64,000 nucleotides of DNA from Punica granatum (taxonomy: Eukaryota; Streptophyta; Magnoliopsida; Myrtales; Lythraceae): positions 37,790,811 to 37,854,810 of the forward strand of contig NC_045128.1 of the NCBI RefSeq assembly GCF_007655135.1, written 5' to 3'. The notes beneath the pieces were generated by a model. That model had not been told where the DNA came from and did no database searches. It saw only the letters and a list, made by a program, of their open reading frames with translations. Both the position numbers and the translations under genes were made by a program. Shown piece after piece: positions 24,725-37,780 of this stretch. Each line of letters starts with the position of its first letter. Within the stretch, counting starts at the first letter, position 1.

Positions 24725-27557
24725 TTACTTAATTTAATTCATTAATCCATCATTTTGTCGTCGTTAATTGTAATTTTCTATACATTTAGAAGAAAACTAG
24801 GAGTTATTGTAGTCAAGGTGTGTGAGTAGTTCTGGTCAGGTTTTTGTGGTCAGAACTATCGATTGATTAATCAATTCATGTGTATTGCTCATAATTTTAA
24901 GTCAGTTGAGGTTCTCTGCACTTTCCATTTTTGGCTGATACTTTCCTTTATTGTTTTCTTTCTTCCGCTGAAAGCGATAGTTGACCTGACTAAGGAAAGT
25001 AATATGTTATAATTCCTGCCCTTTATATATATCATCAAAAAGCAAAAGAATATGGCTCTGTGTCCTAGCAAAAGAAGTCGGAAATTCAGTCGTGATCCAA
25101 CCGTAAAAGTGCGTATGTATATTGAGCAGTCTGTTTATTGGCCAGTAATATTTTAGCAACTATCATTCACCCAAATATTTTAGCAACTTAACAGAATACA
25201 TGTGAAACCATTTGAAAACAGAATTATCCCACTCAATAATTTTACAGTATCATTCGATTTAGTGATCATAGAAGAGGATCGCACATAAACTAATCGATAA
25301 TCACCGTCTATACTACTTGATGAAAACCTTTATTTGGGAATATGAATATAAGGAAGCAGGAGAACTTTTCTAATGCTAGACGGTCCCTTGATTTCACTAA
25401 GGTTATGTTTGGTTGGGTGGAAATGACATTCCTTTCTGCATCTATTTCGCGAGGAATAACATTTTCCGCATTTGTTTGCATCCAGAATAGGAATAACGGT
25501 TGCGGGTGGGGCTTCTCATGCTCCATAGAGGGGGAATACTCATTCCCTACTCCCCCTCCTCCATGGCAATTCCAATCCGGAAATCACCATTTTCTCCCTC
25601 GTTTGCCACTGCCACCGTCGCTCCAAGCCCTTCGGTCCTCCATCGCCACCATCTCTGCTACCTCCCTAGTCCGACTGTGGCTTCCATCATTCCCAGCTGG
25701 CTCGACCTCAAAGAAGCGAGATCGAGGTGGGATGGTTCAGCCACGAACCCTGGGCTTGAGAGCACGAGGAGACATGAGGTGAGATCGCTGACCCTGAGGC
25801 GAGATTGCTGACCCCACGACGAGGCTCATCGAGGGGCAACGACGCCGTGAGCTCCTCCAGTCGAATCAACCAAGAAAGTTGGATCTATAGTGGGGCAAGA
25901 GGTCGGATTCGAGCTCATGAGCCACGCAAAGAGGTCAACCTTGACCCCACGCTTCTCGAGCCTAGGATCGTCAAGACCTGGGCTCGCGACCGTCGAACTG
26001 GGTACGCGAACCTAGCCATGGGATCACGGGGTCAAGGGTGGGGCGGTCTGTACTATTCATCCTTTTGAAGAAGATAAACAATACAGATTTTTTGTAAAAA
26101 AGTTTAATATAATAATTTAATATATTAAGAAGAGTATTTATGTTTTTTTTAATCTTATTTACAATGTATTCACGGTTTTTGAAAATTTTGTACTCCGTCT
26201 AATCAAATAAAATAAAATTTTATCAAAATTTATATTATATTCTCTATTTATTTTAATTCATATTTATTTTATTCTGAATTAATTTTATTTCAGCAAATCA
26301 AACATTATCTAAGCCGTAAATAAATATCAATTCTTTAGTACTGATCTGACCGTCGAAAGGGACATACTCTATAGGGGAATTGGGATTGCCCTGGGCAGTT
26401 GCTAAAATTTTGTAGGTGGGGACCGCTTAACGTGAGGATGACGGTGCGAATTAGTATTCTTAGAGGGGTTGTCGGGAATTTGACGGAGCTAGTGGGCCCA
26501 TGCTGATCTCGGTGGCCCGCCGACACGGCCTTGTTGGCAGGCGGTGAACCTTCCTACATTGGGTTCGGCTGCCGGGACAAAAAGCAGCTGGACATGGCCT
26601 GCCCCTCCGCTGACATCCTTGATGACGTGTGAACGCGCCGTGCGTATCTTTGTCGTTTTGTGTTTGTATATTATTATTGGATAATAATAAATAATATCTT
26701 TGCAGTGTTCTTTATGCTTACTGACGAAGTCTTCGGCCTACACACCGCCAAGTGAGAAGCTTCCCCGCTGAGGTCCAAATTATATCTTTTTCTGCATCTA
26801 AAGTTAGAATAGATTTGTAGACCACGTCCACTAACCCGTTTTAAATTTAAAATAGTTCTAGACGGTCATTTCCTATTCCTTCAGTGTCGTAGGGTTAAAA
26901 CCAAAAAATATGTATTGTTTTCCCGATATTTTCTCACATTTTCAATAAAATTTTATCATAAAAAGAACTTTCTAGCTCTTTACGTTTAGGATTTTCATGA
27001 TTTTATCAGAAATCATATAAAGACATTTCCTACTTAATATAGCTATTTGTGCAAGCATTGTACGATTCTGAAGCAACTGTCTCTCGTACATATTATGTGT
27101 CAATCTACTATAACTATTGGATACCCCATTCTCGCGAATTACTGCATTTATTCAAGTGATCCACAGGAAAAAAAAAAAAAGAGAGATCCAAGAGGGTAAC
27201 GAAGTCGTAAGGATTCAAATTTAAATAATTATAAACACAATCAAATTCAAATAATTATAAGTTACCCACAAAATTCATATAATTATATATATTGCAAAAA
27301 AATGGAAATACTTGATGCAGATCTTCATCATTGATGTCGAAGATTGAACAAGTGTTTGTACATCACTATAGCTGGGTGCACTGAAAAAACTAGTACCCAA
27401 TCCTAACGAGATATCACGACGAAAATGCATACAGCAACTGACTGATTTGCTTTTCCTATGGCCACCTTACCTACCTATGTCTGAACCTCGCTAAAACATC
27501 CTTTCTCTAATAATAAAAGAATGAAACAAATAATTTTATTCACACAACGAATTCATT
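24725..27557. other. Gap between the two convergent ERF genes
   Basis: It contains a 909-bp PIF/Harbinger-like element (25401-26309) and otherwise AT-rich non-coding sequence. The ORFs at 25342-26068 lie in the element and show no known domain. Confidence 0.6.
25401..26309. mobile_element. PIF/Harbinger-like non-autonomous element, 909 bp
   Basis: It is bounded by TAA on both sides (25398-25400 and 26310-26312), the TSD type of this superfamily. The ends are imperfect inverted repeats: GGTTATGTTTGGTTGG on the left and GATAATGTTTGATTTG as the reverse complement of the right, agreeing at about 12 of 16 positions. The interior is GC-rich in the left two thirds and very AT-rich at the right end. 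No transposase domain is seen. The GC-rich part may be captured host sequence. Confidence 0.6.
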
Positions 27558-28295
27558 TCAATTGGCTCCGAAATCCATCAGCTGCAGCAACTGCTTCATT
27601 TCTTCGTCATCCCCGAAAATATCCAACAAATCATCATGACTCCCCTGCTCCGACGATGCCGATCCTTTCACTGGTGGTTCTGCAGATGACGCCCCTGTTC
27701 CTGTTGATCCTTCCGCCGGACGTTCTTGGCGGTCCACAGACGAGTAGTCTGCCTCTGGGAAGTTGAGCTTCGCACGCGGTCCACGGAACTCGACTGCTGC
27801 CCTGTCGTACGCGCGTGCCGCGTCCTCGGCTGTGCTGAAGGTGCCGAGCCAGACCCGGGTTGCCCGCCTCGGGTCCCTTATCTCGGCAGCCCACTTCCCC
27901 CAAGGACGCTGCCTCACGCCTCGGTACTTCTTCTTCGCCCTCTTCCTCTTATTGGAGCAATCTCCTCCCTTGTTGTCCTGGGGAGCCTGCCCCTCCCGAG
28001 CTGGCGAAGGCTGGGGGAAGAACTCGCACCCGAGGCAGCCCTCGATGTTGCACGTCCGGCACGTGGCAGGACCCCACGGGACCGTGACTGCGAGAACATT
28101 ACCATTCGGGTGGAAACTGCTGTATTCTTGCATGGCGGTGGTATTAGTACTGGTGCTGGTTCCGCAGACGACTCGGGTGAGTGCAGAGACGATGACCGAG
28201 AGCTCCTGCTCGCGAGTGATTCCACTCGGTGGCAGGGGATCGCGTCGTCGGGGATAGCTCGCCTGAGGGTTGGCGGCGGTGGGGGGCTGTTGCAT
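27558..28295 (-). CDS. AP2/ERF transcription factor, group X (ERF109-like), copy 2
   Basis: An intronless ORF of 245 residues from the ATG at 28295. The frame is open further upstream to 28523, but that extension lacks family similarity and crosses the TATA box at 28420-28427, so the MQQPP start was chosen. It has [12 protein letters not shown] (residues 29-39), the CMX-1 cysteines C79, C82, C87 and C90, a basic run (115-123) and an AP2 domain at about 124-180 ([37 protein letters not shown]). The acidic end [12 protein letters not shown] is shared in pattern with copy 1. It is closer to Arabidopsis ERF109 than copy 1 in the N-terminal motif. It should act in the nucleus as a stress-induced regulator. 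A W-box-like GTTGACTC (minus strand, near 28409-28416) lies close to the presumed transcription start. Confidence 0.95.
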   Translation of the reverse strand: MQQPPTAANPQASYPRRRDPLPPSGITREQELSVIVSALTRVVCGTSTSTNTTAMQEYSSFHPNGNVLAVTVPWGPATCRTCNIEGCLGCEFFPQPSPAREGQAPQDNKGGDCSNKRKRAKKKYRGVRQRPWGKWAAEIRDPRRATRVWLGTFSTAEDAARAYDRAAVEFRGPRAKLNFPEADYSSVDRQERPAEGSTGTGASSAEPPVKGSASSEQGSHDDLLDIFGDDEEMKQLLQLMDFGAN

Positions 28296-30487
28296 TTGGC
28301 GGCTGGAGTGGTGATGAGGCGAGTCGGTGCGGTGCGGTGATGTTCCCTTCTCTCTGTTTTGTTCCTTATTACTCTGCTGAGCTTTGAGTTGAAGGAAAAT
28401 GGGAGTGAGAGTCAACGGGTTTATATACGCTTCGGTGGGTGCGCGCGTGGCAGTCGCCAGCTCAGCAAACACCGTTCTCACACGGAGTTTGAATGGGTTT
28501 ATTTTATTTTTTTTTGTCAGCACGTGAGAGTAATTGCTCAGTTCAGTTCAGGGGGTGGGGTCAAAGCGGAAAGTGATAGAGATGACGTAAGCTAGGCAGT
28601 CAGCTGCTGAGGTGACTGTGGGTGGCGGTTGGTTGGCAATTTCGAGGACACGTCTGCACGCTGACCCTGTCGATGGATCGAGGGAAGGAAACAGGCCGGG
28701 TCTACCGGGGCGCCACCTGTCTGAAACGTCAGCGAAAAGTTCTCTTAATCCCGATTTTTTTTTTTCCAGTTACAAAAACACACCTGACACAATATAATAA
28801 AAGATAAATACTAAATAACTATAAAAGCGATACGAGTGGTTTCACTAACTATCGAATCTATAATCTCTTAATTAATAGGTGAGGATGTGCGTCACTGTGC
28901 TACACCCTTTTATTGCCGAAAGTCTATTGCACATGCTCCGGAGCCTATTTTAGGTACGAGAAAGATTAATATCTTTCTTCTAATAACTTTTTCAAAATAC
29001 TAATATTAAATTATCCTTTGAGAAAGCATCTAATAATTCTAATAATACTTATATATATGTCAGTGATCTTTTTATTATCATCGTGTAAAGTAACAGTCAT
29101 ACTATTATGAGTAGGATTTTTGAAAAACTGTAAGTTGATTATTAAGATGCATCGACACGTAACTTTTCGTTAGTTTCATCTCATATATTAGAGGACACTC
29201 TACCGTCTATTAGCTAGGCAAATTTTTTTTTTCAAAAATTTTAATAAAACTGCATCACATTATTTTTCAGCTATCGAAAAGTCAATGGACCTAATGAAAG
29301 GATTAGAGAAATGAAATATATGAATACACAAAATCTCATTAAAATAGTCTAACTGAAAGTCCTTCGGCTTCAAATGAGGGAACATCTCATGGTATTATAT
29401 TCTTTTTTCTCGCGAAAGGCTGTATTCATGTTTTATATAAAAAAAAAAATTATCGCATGTCCCCCAGTTGTTTTAATTGGACCGTCGGTATATATTTATT
29501 TTTTAGAAGAAGCAGCCAAAGCCCAAATTTTATATAACAATTGACTCGGATTTGTCTACTATTTGACCATGGACAAATACCACATGTAACGTGGGCCGAG
29601 AGAACAAGTAAAATGAGTTCGATAACGCGGGCGGGCCAAGTTTGACGGTTTTGGACCCTGACCTCAATATGTAGGTCGGTTGCAGACTTCTATGAAAAAA
29701 ATAATTCTGTGGTTTATTTATGTAATTATTTATTTTCTGAATAGACAACAAAATTCTCCTGTTTATTTACTTTCACAGGATATACGAATGTTGTGCTAAG
29801 ACATTCCACGCAATGCAACTGGGTAACTGAGGATACGTATCAGCAGCCCAAACGGACAGCAAGATCCAGAGCCCCGGCGCGACTCAGGGCCTCACCTGAG
29901 CTCCGACCCAACCACCTCTAACTCAGTTCAAAAGGCAGAGCATCAAGTTAAGAGGACTAACATTCACATCTGTTTTGGGTGTCATCCAATCCGCTCCTCA
30001 ACTGATGTCGCAGCACTTAAAAAAGAATGTTAAAAACACTTCGCGAGAGAGAACGGGACGGCAGAGGCTGAACAAAAAGAATGATAGAATTTCTCGAGAA
30101 AAGAAAAAGCGGGGCAATGTTGTTTCTGTTTTTCTTTACCCAGTTTCTCTTTATCCATGAAAGGACAACACCCGTAGAGAATCTATATCAGAGGAAAAGA
30201 ATATTATACAGGAATTTGACCTAACATCCTCCATATGTACCATGAAAATGTAGAAGAGAAATAATCGACAAAAATCCATTTTCATCCACCTACCTCTCTG
30301 CAAATCTGCCTTAGATGCACCGAATACCAAAAACAGAGATGAGACGGAACTTCTCAACTCTTCCACCACAGGGGATAGCCAATCAAGTAGTAGAGATGAT
30401 CCTCACAGAGATGTCCATATTCCCATGGCTACCATCCCGAGCCACAAAGAATTTGGCCAGAAAAAAAAAAGAAGAAAAATCTTCCAT
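28296..30487. other. ERF copy 2 promoter, intergenic gap and LOH2 3' flank
   Basis: The minus-strand TATA box of ERF copy 2 is at 28420-28427 (TATATAAA on that strand), about 130 bp upstream of its ATG. The rest is AT-rich without recognised genes. The segment adjoining 30488 should be the 3' UTR of the ceramide synthase. Confidence 0.6.
28420..28427 (-). promoter_or_regulatory. TATA box of ERF copy 2
   Basis: TATATAAA on the minus strand, in a GC-richer context, 125-132 bp upstream of the start codon at 28295. That distance fits a leader of about 100 nt. Confidence 0.6.
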
Positions 30488-33400
30488 CTAGTCATCATCC
30501 TCGGAGTCTACATCAAATTAGACAGGACATTAGTAACTCAGATCTTGAAAAGGAACAAAATGATGAGATGTAGAGATGGCATAGTTGCAACAAAGTCAAG
30601 TACATGAAAGTGAAAGCCGATCCGGTTTGACATCTCATTTCTTTATAAGTTTGCATTTACCTCTCAAACCAACTAACAAAGTGAGCTGCATCATCCAATT
30701 CTAACCTTATGCATCCCTACTAAGCACTGACATATCAATTTACAATAATAGAGCATAGAGGAGTTTCCTTAATGTTTTTCAGGCAAGAATTTTAAATTTA
30801 TCACAAAAGCAGCGCCAGTTAAGTTCATGAATATTCTGGTACACTAAAATGGAGTAGCTAGTACTCTCCAGGCAAACTGATCGCACTGTTTGGATACACC
30901 GGTAGTGCAGGTTCATTGAATTCCGACAGTGAAATGGCTTACCAGATCTTATATCTTCTCCCACTTTGCCCTGATTTTTAAGCTGCCTGCTGATCATTGA
31001 GCAGATGAGAAACCACCAGTAGATGTGGAACACAAGGAGCGTCAATAACATCGTGTTGAAAATATAGTACATTAAATTGCCAATAGCTTTGTGCATTGGC
31101 AATACCTTCTGAAGGTCATTGCTGCACATCAGAAACAAGAAATTAAAATCATGAGTTCTCGCCGTGCTGAGCAAGAGGCATGAAACATAAAGCTGTTTCG
31201 ATGGAAGCAAACCTTGATGCTCTGATAACCCAAAAGGGAAAGAATATGAGCCGTAGAATGAGCCACGAAACGGCAAAAAACCCAAAGCAGACACTCGCTC
31301 CAAGCTCTTTCTCAGAATACTTGAAAACCTTGGCTGCTTCTAGAAATACATCACTTGCATCATGGAGGGCAAGGATAACAGAGCCAATGCGGAAGAACCT
31401 ATAACACACATGATGCAATCCCATTAAAGTTCACCTAAGAAGAACTACCAGAAACTACAGCCATCTAGGCATTGTGAAGAAATATCGAACAATCATTAAC
31501 TTAAGGTTCCAGCATAGTCAATTGAGCGTCCACCACTATGCCCTCTACAGAGGTGTACTTTAAATCACATGATATAAGACAACTCACAACAGACAATAGA
31601 TGGTAGTTAGAATGTTTTATTGCTACATAACCCAAAACATAAAGCACAAACGGCTCATTTGGGGAAACTGAGGTAGAATTGTAGTCTTTATAAAAGCTAT
31701 AGCTCAAGAATAGCACAGTGAACATTAAATGCGAAAGTTAAAAGGCAGGATGAAAGAATGAAAAGCAGGAAACACATAAGATAACACCCAAAAATCACTC
31801 CATTGTTGCAGCCATTGTGTACTTCTTTTAAATAAATGGGTCCGCTGCCTCCAAGATCATCAAATTAGATGGAAAGAAAAAAGCTTGCACTTATGGCTGA
31901 TTGAAGTCAGCTCAGAACAGGAAAGTCAGCAGACATGACAGAACAGGAAACACATCACTCCATCATTGCAGCCATGTGAATTTTATATTCTAAACAAAAT
32001 GGCAAAGCCAGTACTTCCCCATCAGCCATCAAAGTAGATGGAGAAAAAGAAAATATTGCATGTGGAGCTGAATAAAGAATACAGAAAATCAGCCTAGCAA
32101 AGCAATGTAAGCAGAGAATAAAGGGGGAAAAAATTGATCTAATACCTTGTCAGGTAGGAGTAACCTATCAGGATTACAGTGACTACATGATGCGACATCA
32201 TTACAGCATGATCCTTACGTCGGGTTTCCCATAGAAGCAGGGCAGCAATACTGTAGACGTAGAACCCGCATTGGCACATGTAGAAAAGCTTTAGAGGAAG
32301 CCTGAAATGAGAAAATGTGATGTTCAGTCAAAAGTACTTCACTTCTTAAATCAGAAATTGAAATTGAGGTTCAAGAATGAAGTATCCTAGAATTATTAAG
32401 CTAACTACGAACTGTCAAGACGATCTCTTCCTTTTCCAGGAAAATCTTATATCAAGAAAAATATTCGAAAGCTTCCATCAGAAAGATTATAACTAATTTA
32501 AGATGGAAATGAATCCCTCCTTTCATTCTGGCAATTCCTCAGATTAAAGGTTAAATTGGCCAAGACAGTCCAATTTCACTCTGAGGCTAAAAGAGTTTAC
32601 TGCACAACAGCCAGTCTTATAAGCAAACTCTTCATAACCATTGCTGCCCACAACAGGATTAAATACTTTCCAGCAACACATACTTTTGCAGGGAGTTTTA
32701 ACCCGATCATTGATGATACACCACTTATTCCATTATAAAAAAGAATCTGTAGCTATTTGATTGATAGTAACTTGCAGCTGTAAAATGTTTAGGGCTGTCT
32801 GAACGACGTGTTAACAGTATCTTGCACAATTTATTATTAATTGGGAGCTTTCTTATGTCAAAAATAAGAAACATCACCAGATAACTTTAAAAAACCGGCA
32901 AATAAATTGCTTACTTCAGCTCTTGATTGGGCCATCCTTTAAAGTACTGTTTGGTATCTGTGAACCAGGGTTCATTGTAACCAATAGTGAGGATGCATAT
33001 TTCAACAGTGCCATAGTACGTCAGCTTCCACATAGACTCTGCGCATTTTGCAATCTTTGCCTGCATAGCCTCATTGATCTTGAGGGGAGTGACTCCATTA
33101 TTGAGTAACCAGCACGCAAGCCTCTGAAGAACAAATGAAGCAAAATGGTAAAGGCATCAGAAACACTAAAAGCTTGCAAGTTTTCGAAGAGACGATGGTT
33201 AAACACTACGCTGATATATGATCGGGTTCCCTTTCAATAATCCTACCTCAACTTGAAATCAAGATTTTGCAGCTACTTAGCAAGAACGATGCGCATGCGC
33301 TTCAAAAATACTAGTAACAACAGGAAATTCCTCAAGCTAAAGGATGCAACCAAAATGATGGAGATGCAAGGCTTCATCTCAAGATTAAGAAAAGAAGGAC

Positions 33401-33917
33401 AAACGGCCAGTAGCCAAAGATGTAATAACGACTACTATCGCTCAATCGCCATTCGACGAAATTCTAAGGAAAGCAATAGATACATTAATTGAGCAACGAA
33501 AATAGACAGGCATGAGAAACTAGATTCATCAAGGATACCATTTCCTCTGCTTTAGCGTCCAAATTCATACAAATTAATAACAGAAGAGAAGGTAACCGAC
33601 GAACTGGAGCTGACATTAACATTTAACAGGCACAAGAAAGTCGATTCAATACCGAACTGCTTCTAGTTCGCATTAGATGTCAAATTCGAAAAAGTGACAA
33701 TGCGAAATGCGAAAAGCAACTGGAGGCCCGAGCCCGACGAAGCTCGCAACCCTCAATGACAGATTGCGCATAAGGATGTACTGCGAGGGTTGCTTACGCG
33801 GAAGACGAATCTGTCCAGCAAGTATCGAGCGACGACGAAGCTGAAGGCGAAGTAGATGGCAATGAGGAAGTTCCAGGCGCTGGGCGCGTCTACGCCCATG
33901 GTCGACGGTTCCTCCAT
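30488..33917 (-). CDS. LOH2: Ceramide synthase, LOH2-type (LAG1 longevity assurance homologue)
   Basis: Six exons, 33798..33917, 32915..33123, 32146..32301, 31213..31398, 30943..31121 and 30488..30507, give 289 residues. Several membrane helices are clear (FLIAIYFAFSFVVARYLL near 17-34, FYVYSIAALLLW near 123-134, LTLLVFHIYWWFLIC in exon 5). The Lag1p motif holds the two adjacent His (near 147-148, MMSHHVVTV) and LALHDASDVF (near 171-180), both needed for acyl transfer. The end, GEDIRSDSEDDD, is the usual acidic tail and is split by the last intron, so exon 6 encodes only seven codons including the stop. The protein sits in the ER and joins a fatty acyl-CoA to a long-chain base. WPNQELK, CQCGFYVY and the short N terminus match LOH2 (C16-preferring) rather than LOH1/LOH3, by recall. 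The first Met is at 33917; a second in-frame Met is at 33899. Confidence 0.94.
31757..32080. repeat. Diverged tandem duplication inside LOH2 intron 3
   Basis: Two related segments (about 31757-31917 and 31940-32080) share AGGAAACACAT, CACTCCAT(T/C)(G/A)TTGCAGCCAT, ATCAAA(T/G)TAGATGGA and a GCTGA(T/A)T end. They are not coding and lie between exons 3 and 4. Confidence 0.6.
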
Positions 33918-34106
33918 GCCGTGGGGACGAATACGTGCAACGAGATATCTATCAATCTACCGATGGATCAACAGGTGATCGCCTCCTCACGGCCCCGCCG
34001 CTTACATCACCGAGGAAGAGGAAATGGAAACGCGAATGGGGGAAGGATGGGAGCTCGGTTGCAGAGCAAGCAGAGATCTCGTAACCTCTCTCTGCCCTAA
34101 CTTCTC

Positions 34107-34144
34107 AGAGAGAGAGAGCGAGAGAGAGAGAGAGAGAGAGAGAG
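34107..34144. repeat. (GA)n microsatellite upstream of LOH2
   Basis: An almost pure AG tract with one GCGA interruption, about 190 bp upstream of the minus-strand start codon. On the gene's strand it is a CT tract, common in plant leaders and core promoters. Confidence 0.9.
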
Positions 34145-34834
34145 TGGGAAGAGGGGAGGAGGAGGCGGAGGAGGAAGAAGAAGGGACGAGGAGGAGGTTG
34201 GGATCCGGTGCTTCTTCCTTTTCCCTTCATTAACAGTTAACAAAAGAGCCAATTTGGATGGTAAGGGGATCAATTGAGCAAACACCCGGTGCACGGATTT
34301 CGTAGGAGCAGCTGACCGATGCCTAATAGAGGCCTGCGTCTTGGGTGTACAAGGACCGGGAGTATAGTGGGCAAGCCGCCTGGATCATGTGAGGAGAGTA
34401 ATATGAAGAAATATTTTTCTATTAGAAGAAGGTCCATAAATTATATATAATGAAATAAAAATTATAATAATTAATCAAGAAATACGAATAGTATCAGAAA
34501 ATTCAAAATTAAATATATAATTTTTTTAATTATTAAATGAAAATGCTATATATTTTTTAATTATTAAACGATGGCGTACACATTTACCATGCCGGGCTTC
34601 TCGAAAAAGGAAGATTGTTGACGTGAGTGAAGAGATCATGGCGTTTAGTGTTTACCCATTCAGCCAAAAAAGATGTGAAGATATCGTGGTTGACACGTGG
34701 CAGTGAAGCATATGGGCCCCACTTTCAATTTCGGGTCAAGTTTTCGGCTTAGAGAAAAATATATATGGATTGATTTAACTAATCATTGCTACTTTAAATC
34801 AAGGAGTTTGACTTAGTGATAAGAAGAAATTTAA

Positions 34835-35140
34835 CGTATGGATTGCGAGTTGAGTTGAGTTGAGTTTTTGTTTTAATTGATTTGTAATGATTGTATTGTT
34901 GAATTATGAGAAAAAGTGTGAAAAAGTAATAAATAATTGAGAGAAAATAATGATTAAGTAATGATTGTGTTGTTGAATTGTGAAAAAGTAATGAATAGTT
35001 GAGAGAATTTAATATTAAAAATTGAATTGAATGGTTAAAAAAATTTTAAAAATAAAAAAGTAATAATTGTAATGTTGAATTGAAGATAAGTAGAGTTGAG
35101 TTAAGTTAAGTTGAATATTTTTCCCAAAACAAACACACCC
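34835..35140. mobile_element. MITE-like element, family B, copy 1
   Basis: About 300 bp sharing a string of motifs with 53463-53753: ATGATTGTGTTGTTGAATTG, AAAAGTAATGAATAGTTGA, GAATTTA(A/G)TATTAAAAATTG and AATTAAAGATAAGT-like sequence. The right end AAAACAAACACACCC resembles the common plant MITE end (GGGTGTGTTTGTTTT on the other strand). The exact left end and TSD are not clear. Confidence 0.5.
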
Positions 35141-37599
35141 AATATTCATTCGATTTCGGGTTCAAAACTCCTTGGAGCCACCGGAGCGTCTTAGGAGTGA
35201 TTACCCGTTCCGTGTGCCGCCGGTAGTTCAAGGAGCCTCGGAGATTAGTCGGCGAAATACGGACACCCCGGATTAGTAAAAAAAAAACAATGGTTGATTT
35301 AAACAATTCGACGTTTATTTTTCTTAAATAAGGTCTTGAATTCTTGTTTCGCGAATGGAAAAAATCTTTAATCGTGAGAGCTTTACTCCTTAATGGTCAA
35401 ACCCGAATGTGTGTGGGGCCTCATAGATATGCACATCAAACGCTCAGGATGCAGGCATCCCACTAATCTCGATTCATGTTAGAAAATGCCCTAAATTAAA
35501 TGGCGAGAGGTGGAATATATTGTCTCATGTTCTCACTTGAAAATAATAATTTTTTAAATCGAAAATAAGAATCTTTTTTTCAATTTTTATTAGTAAAAGT
35601 TTTCATGTCCATTTATTTTCCTATTCATATTAAATCCGTGAGGCTCCTTTAATTGTGTTAAATGTAAACCCTGACCTGTGTTGCTCATGAAATTTTAAAA
35701 TTCATCTAATAATTGAATAAATCTATATAAATAAAAATAAATGACTTTAACATCTATATAAGGCTGGAATTTTCACTTGTCAAATTTTTTTTTGGTGAAA
35801 GAAAGTTGAGAAATGCACGGCCCGAATCTAACAAAGAATGCCAAGTGGATCTAAGTCGTCGCCTTTTTTATGAAAAACAATTACAAAATATATAATTTTT
35901 CGAATAAATTTCAAAAAATAAAAATAACATTTGCAGGGATGAAAAAGGTACGGAGTGTCCATGGGCAGATGTAGGGAAAAAAAATAAGTTAAGCGGAGAG
36001 AGTGTGCAGTAGGATGAATGGATCATTATATACTACGCAATGACAATACTAAGCTAATGGTTATAATCAATCAATGAGATGGAAATAGAAATATAGATAT
36101 GAATATAGACATAGACTTAACATGCGATAAATAGAAAATAAATGAACACGATAGGTGAGATTAGTGAAAGTCGGGACCTAAAATCAGGTCAAAACGGGCA
36201 TATATAGTTCGGTTCTCTGCAGTAGTCGTTTTCTGAAGTTACATGCATTATTGCTTTGTTGCTTCGTATCTTTGTCATGTCGCCTGGTCCTGGCTGGAAA
36301 ATGTTTCATTTATTGGTTTACGTAGAAGAAAAGTCATCACAAGATGCAATTAAACCATGACACTTGAAGCAAGTGCATATGATATCTCCAAGATGGTAAT
36401 TATGCAACTTGATTTGAGTGAATTCCAACTAACTAGTTGGAGGTGATTCTCAGGTTTTGTTGAATTATGAGCTGTTCTATATTAGAAACTACGTTTCCTT
36501 CCGGAATATTTTTTTTCGAATTTTTTCCAATTATTCTCGACCAGCGACTCGTCCAATCAATCGATGTATGTCCAAAAAATATATATGAAGATACTTTTTT
36601 TCACGGATCATTTTCCATCCTACTGCTCTTGTGGCATAGGTTCCATGATGAAAGGCCAGACGATGGAAAGTTCCGATCTGTACGATACGAGCATTGTTTG
36701 TAGCTGATTCTACCTGTTGTTTCGATGATAAAATCCTAATATCTTTATTAGTCTCGATCCCCTGTTATCAAAAAAGAGAAAAAAAAAAGTTTTTGACAAT
36801 AAGTATATCCGAGAGTTGCATTATAGAAAGAAACGGAGATTAGGAGGAAGAAATTTTTCGGACTGTCGATGCTTAACTTGGTCTCCACATTTCAAGAAAA
36901 ATACAAACTTCACTTAGAGAGAGTTTCCTTGGGATTGTTGTGAGAAATTCCAATATGTGGAGAAAGCAGTAAAAATCACAAAAGTAAATTTGGCAAAAAT
37001 ACTATGGATCGAAATGAGTAATATAAGAAATCCAAGTCTCCGGAAAATCAAGAAACGGGAAAAATCGAAGCTCGGAATATTAGGCAAGGCACTCCAAGGA
37101 AGTTAGCTTAAGGATTGTAATTTCCCCTCTATATTCGCGGGCGGTTTGAAGGGAAATACTAATCTCAAGATACAACGTGCCCGAGAATAATCTTGATCGC
37201 AACTTGAATCAACCTTAGAAAAATATATATAAAAAAAAATAGAACCAGAGAAATTTTTGTGAAGTACAATACATGAGATTGTGAATTAGATCACTTCACC
37301 TTCATTTGTGGAGAGGATTATACGTCCTTTCATATAAAGCAAACAAAACTGTAATGAGGACACTTAATTAAAAATCGACATACGTAATTGAATTAGCCTT
37401 ACGGCAGCCAAAAATCCAGAGGTCCAAAAGTTGTTCAGGTTCTATCCAAGCATTCCCAAACACTGTCTGATTTCCTAATTATAATTATATCGCATTCTTC
37501 ATCCAGATAAATCATCAACGTCCTTGCAAGATGTGGTGGTTATCTTCATTTGCATCATGAGCAAGACGAACACTCATGGGTTTTAGCTCCATGATAGTC

Positions 37600-37780
37600 C
37601 AATTTGCCAGGTCCAAATAAGGGCAACATATTTTATCAAAAGCATCGTAACTCTACTATTGGAAAAATAGAATAGTCGAGAAAGCGTAGCAGACCAAAAA
37701 ATTCACCAAACAATAGAGTCGTCGATTGATGCTTTGGGGCGGTAACAGCAGAGCTTTTCAATCAGCTAGTTATATTTATC
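37600..37780. repeat. Dispersed repeat segment, copy 1
   Basis: It shares AGTCCA.ATAAGGGC.A-type sequence and TTCACCAAACAA(T/A)AGAG, TTGATGCT and CAGC(T/A).TTT.AATCAG in the same order with 42205-42420. Both copies are broken by stops in all frames read. The source is unknown. Confidence 0.4.

Noticed and set aside
27726..28340. 204-codon plus-strand ORF over ERF copy 2
   Set aside because: Antisense to the AP2 coding region, where high GC removes stops. No domain is recognisable.
28296..28523. N-terminal extension of ERF copy 2 from 28523
   Set aside because: It crosses a good TATA box and has no family similarity; the 28295 start gives a normal group X protein.
36467..36703. 78-codon ORF suspected of organelle origin
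   Set aside because: Phe-rich and in AT-rich sequence. I could not match it to any chloroplast or mitochondrial gene.
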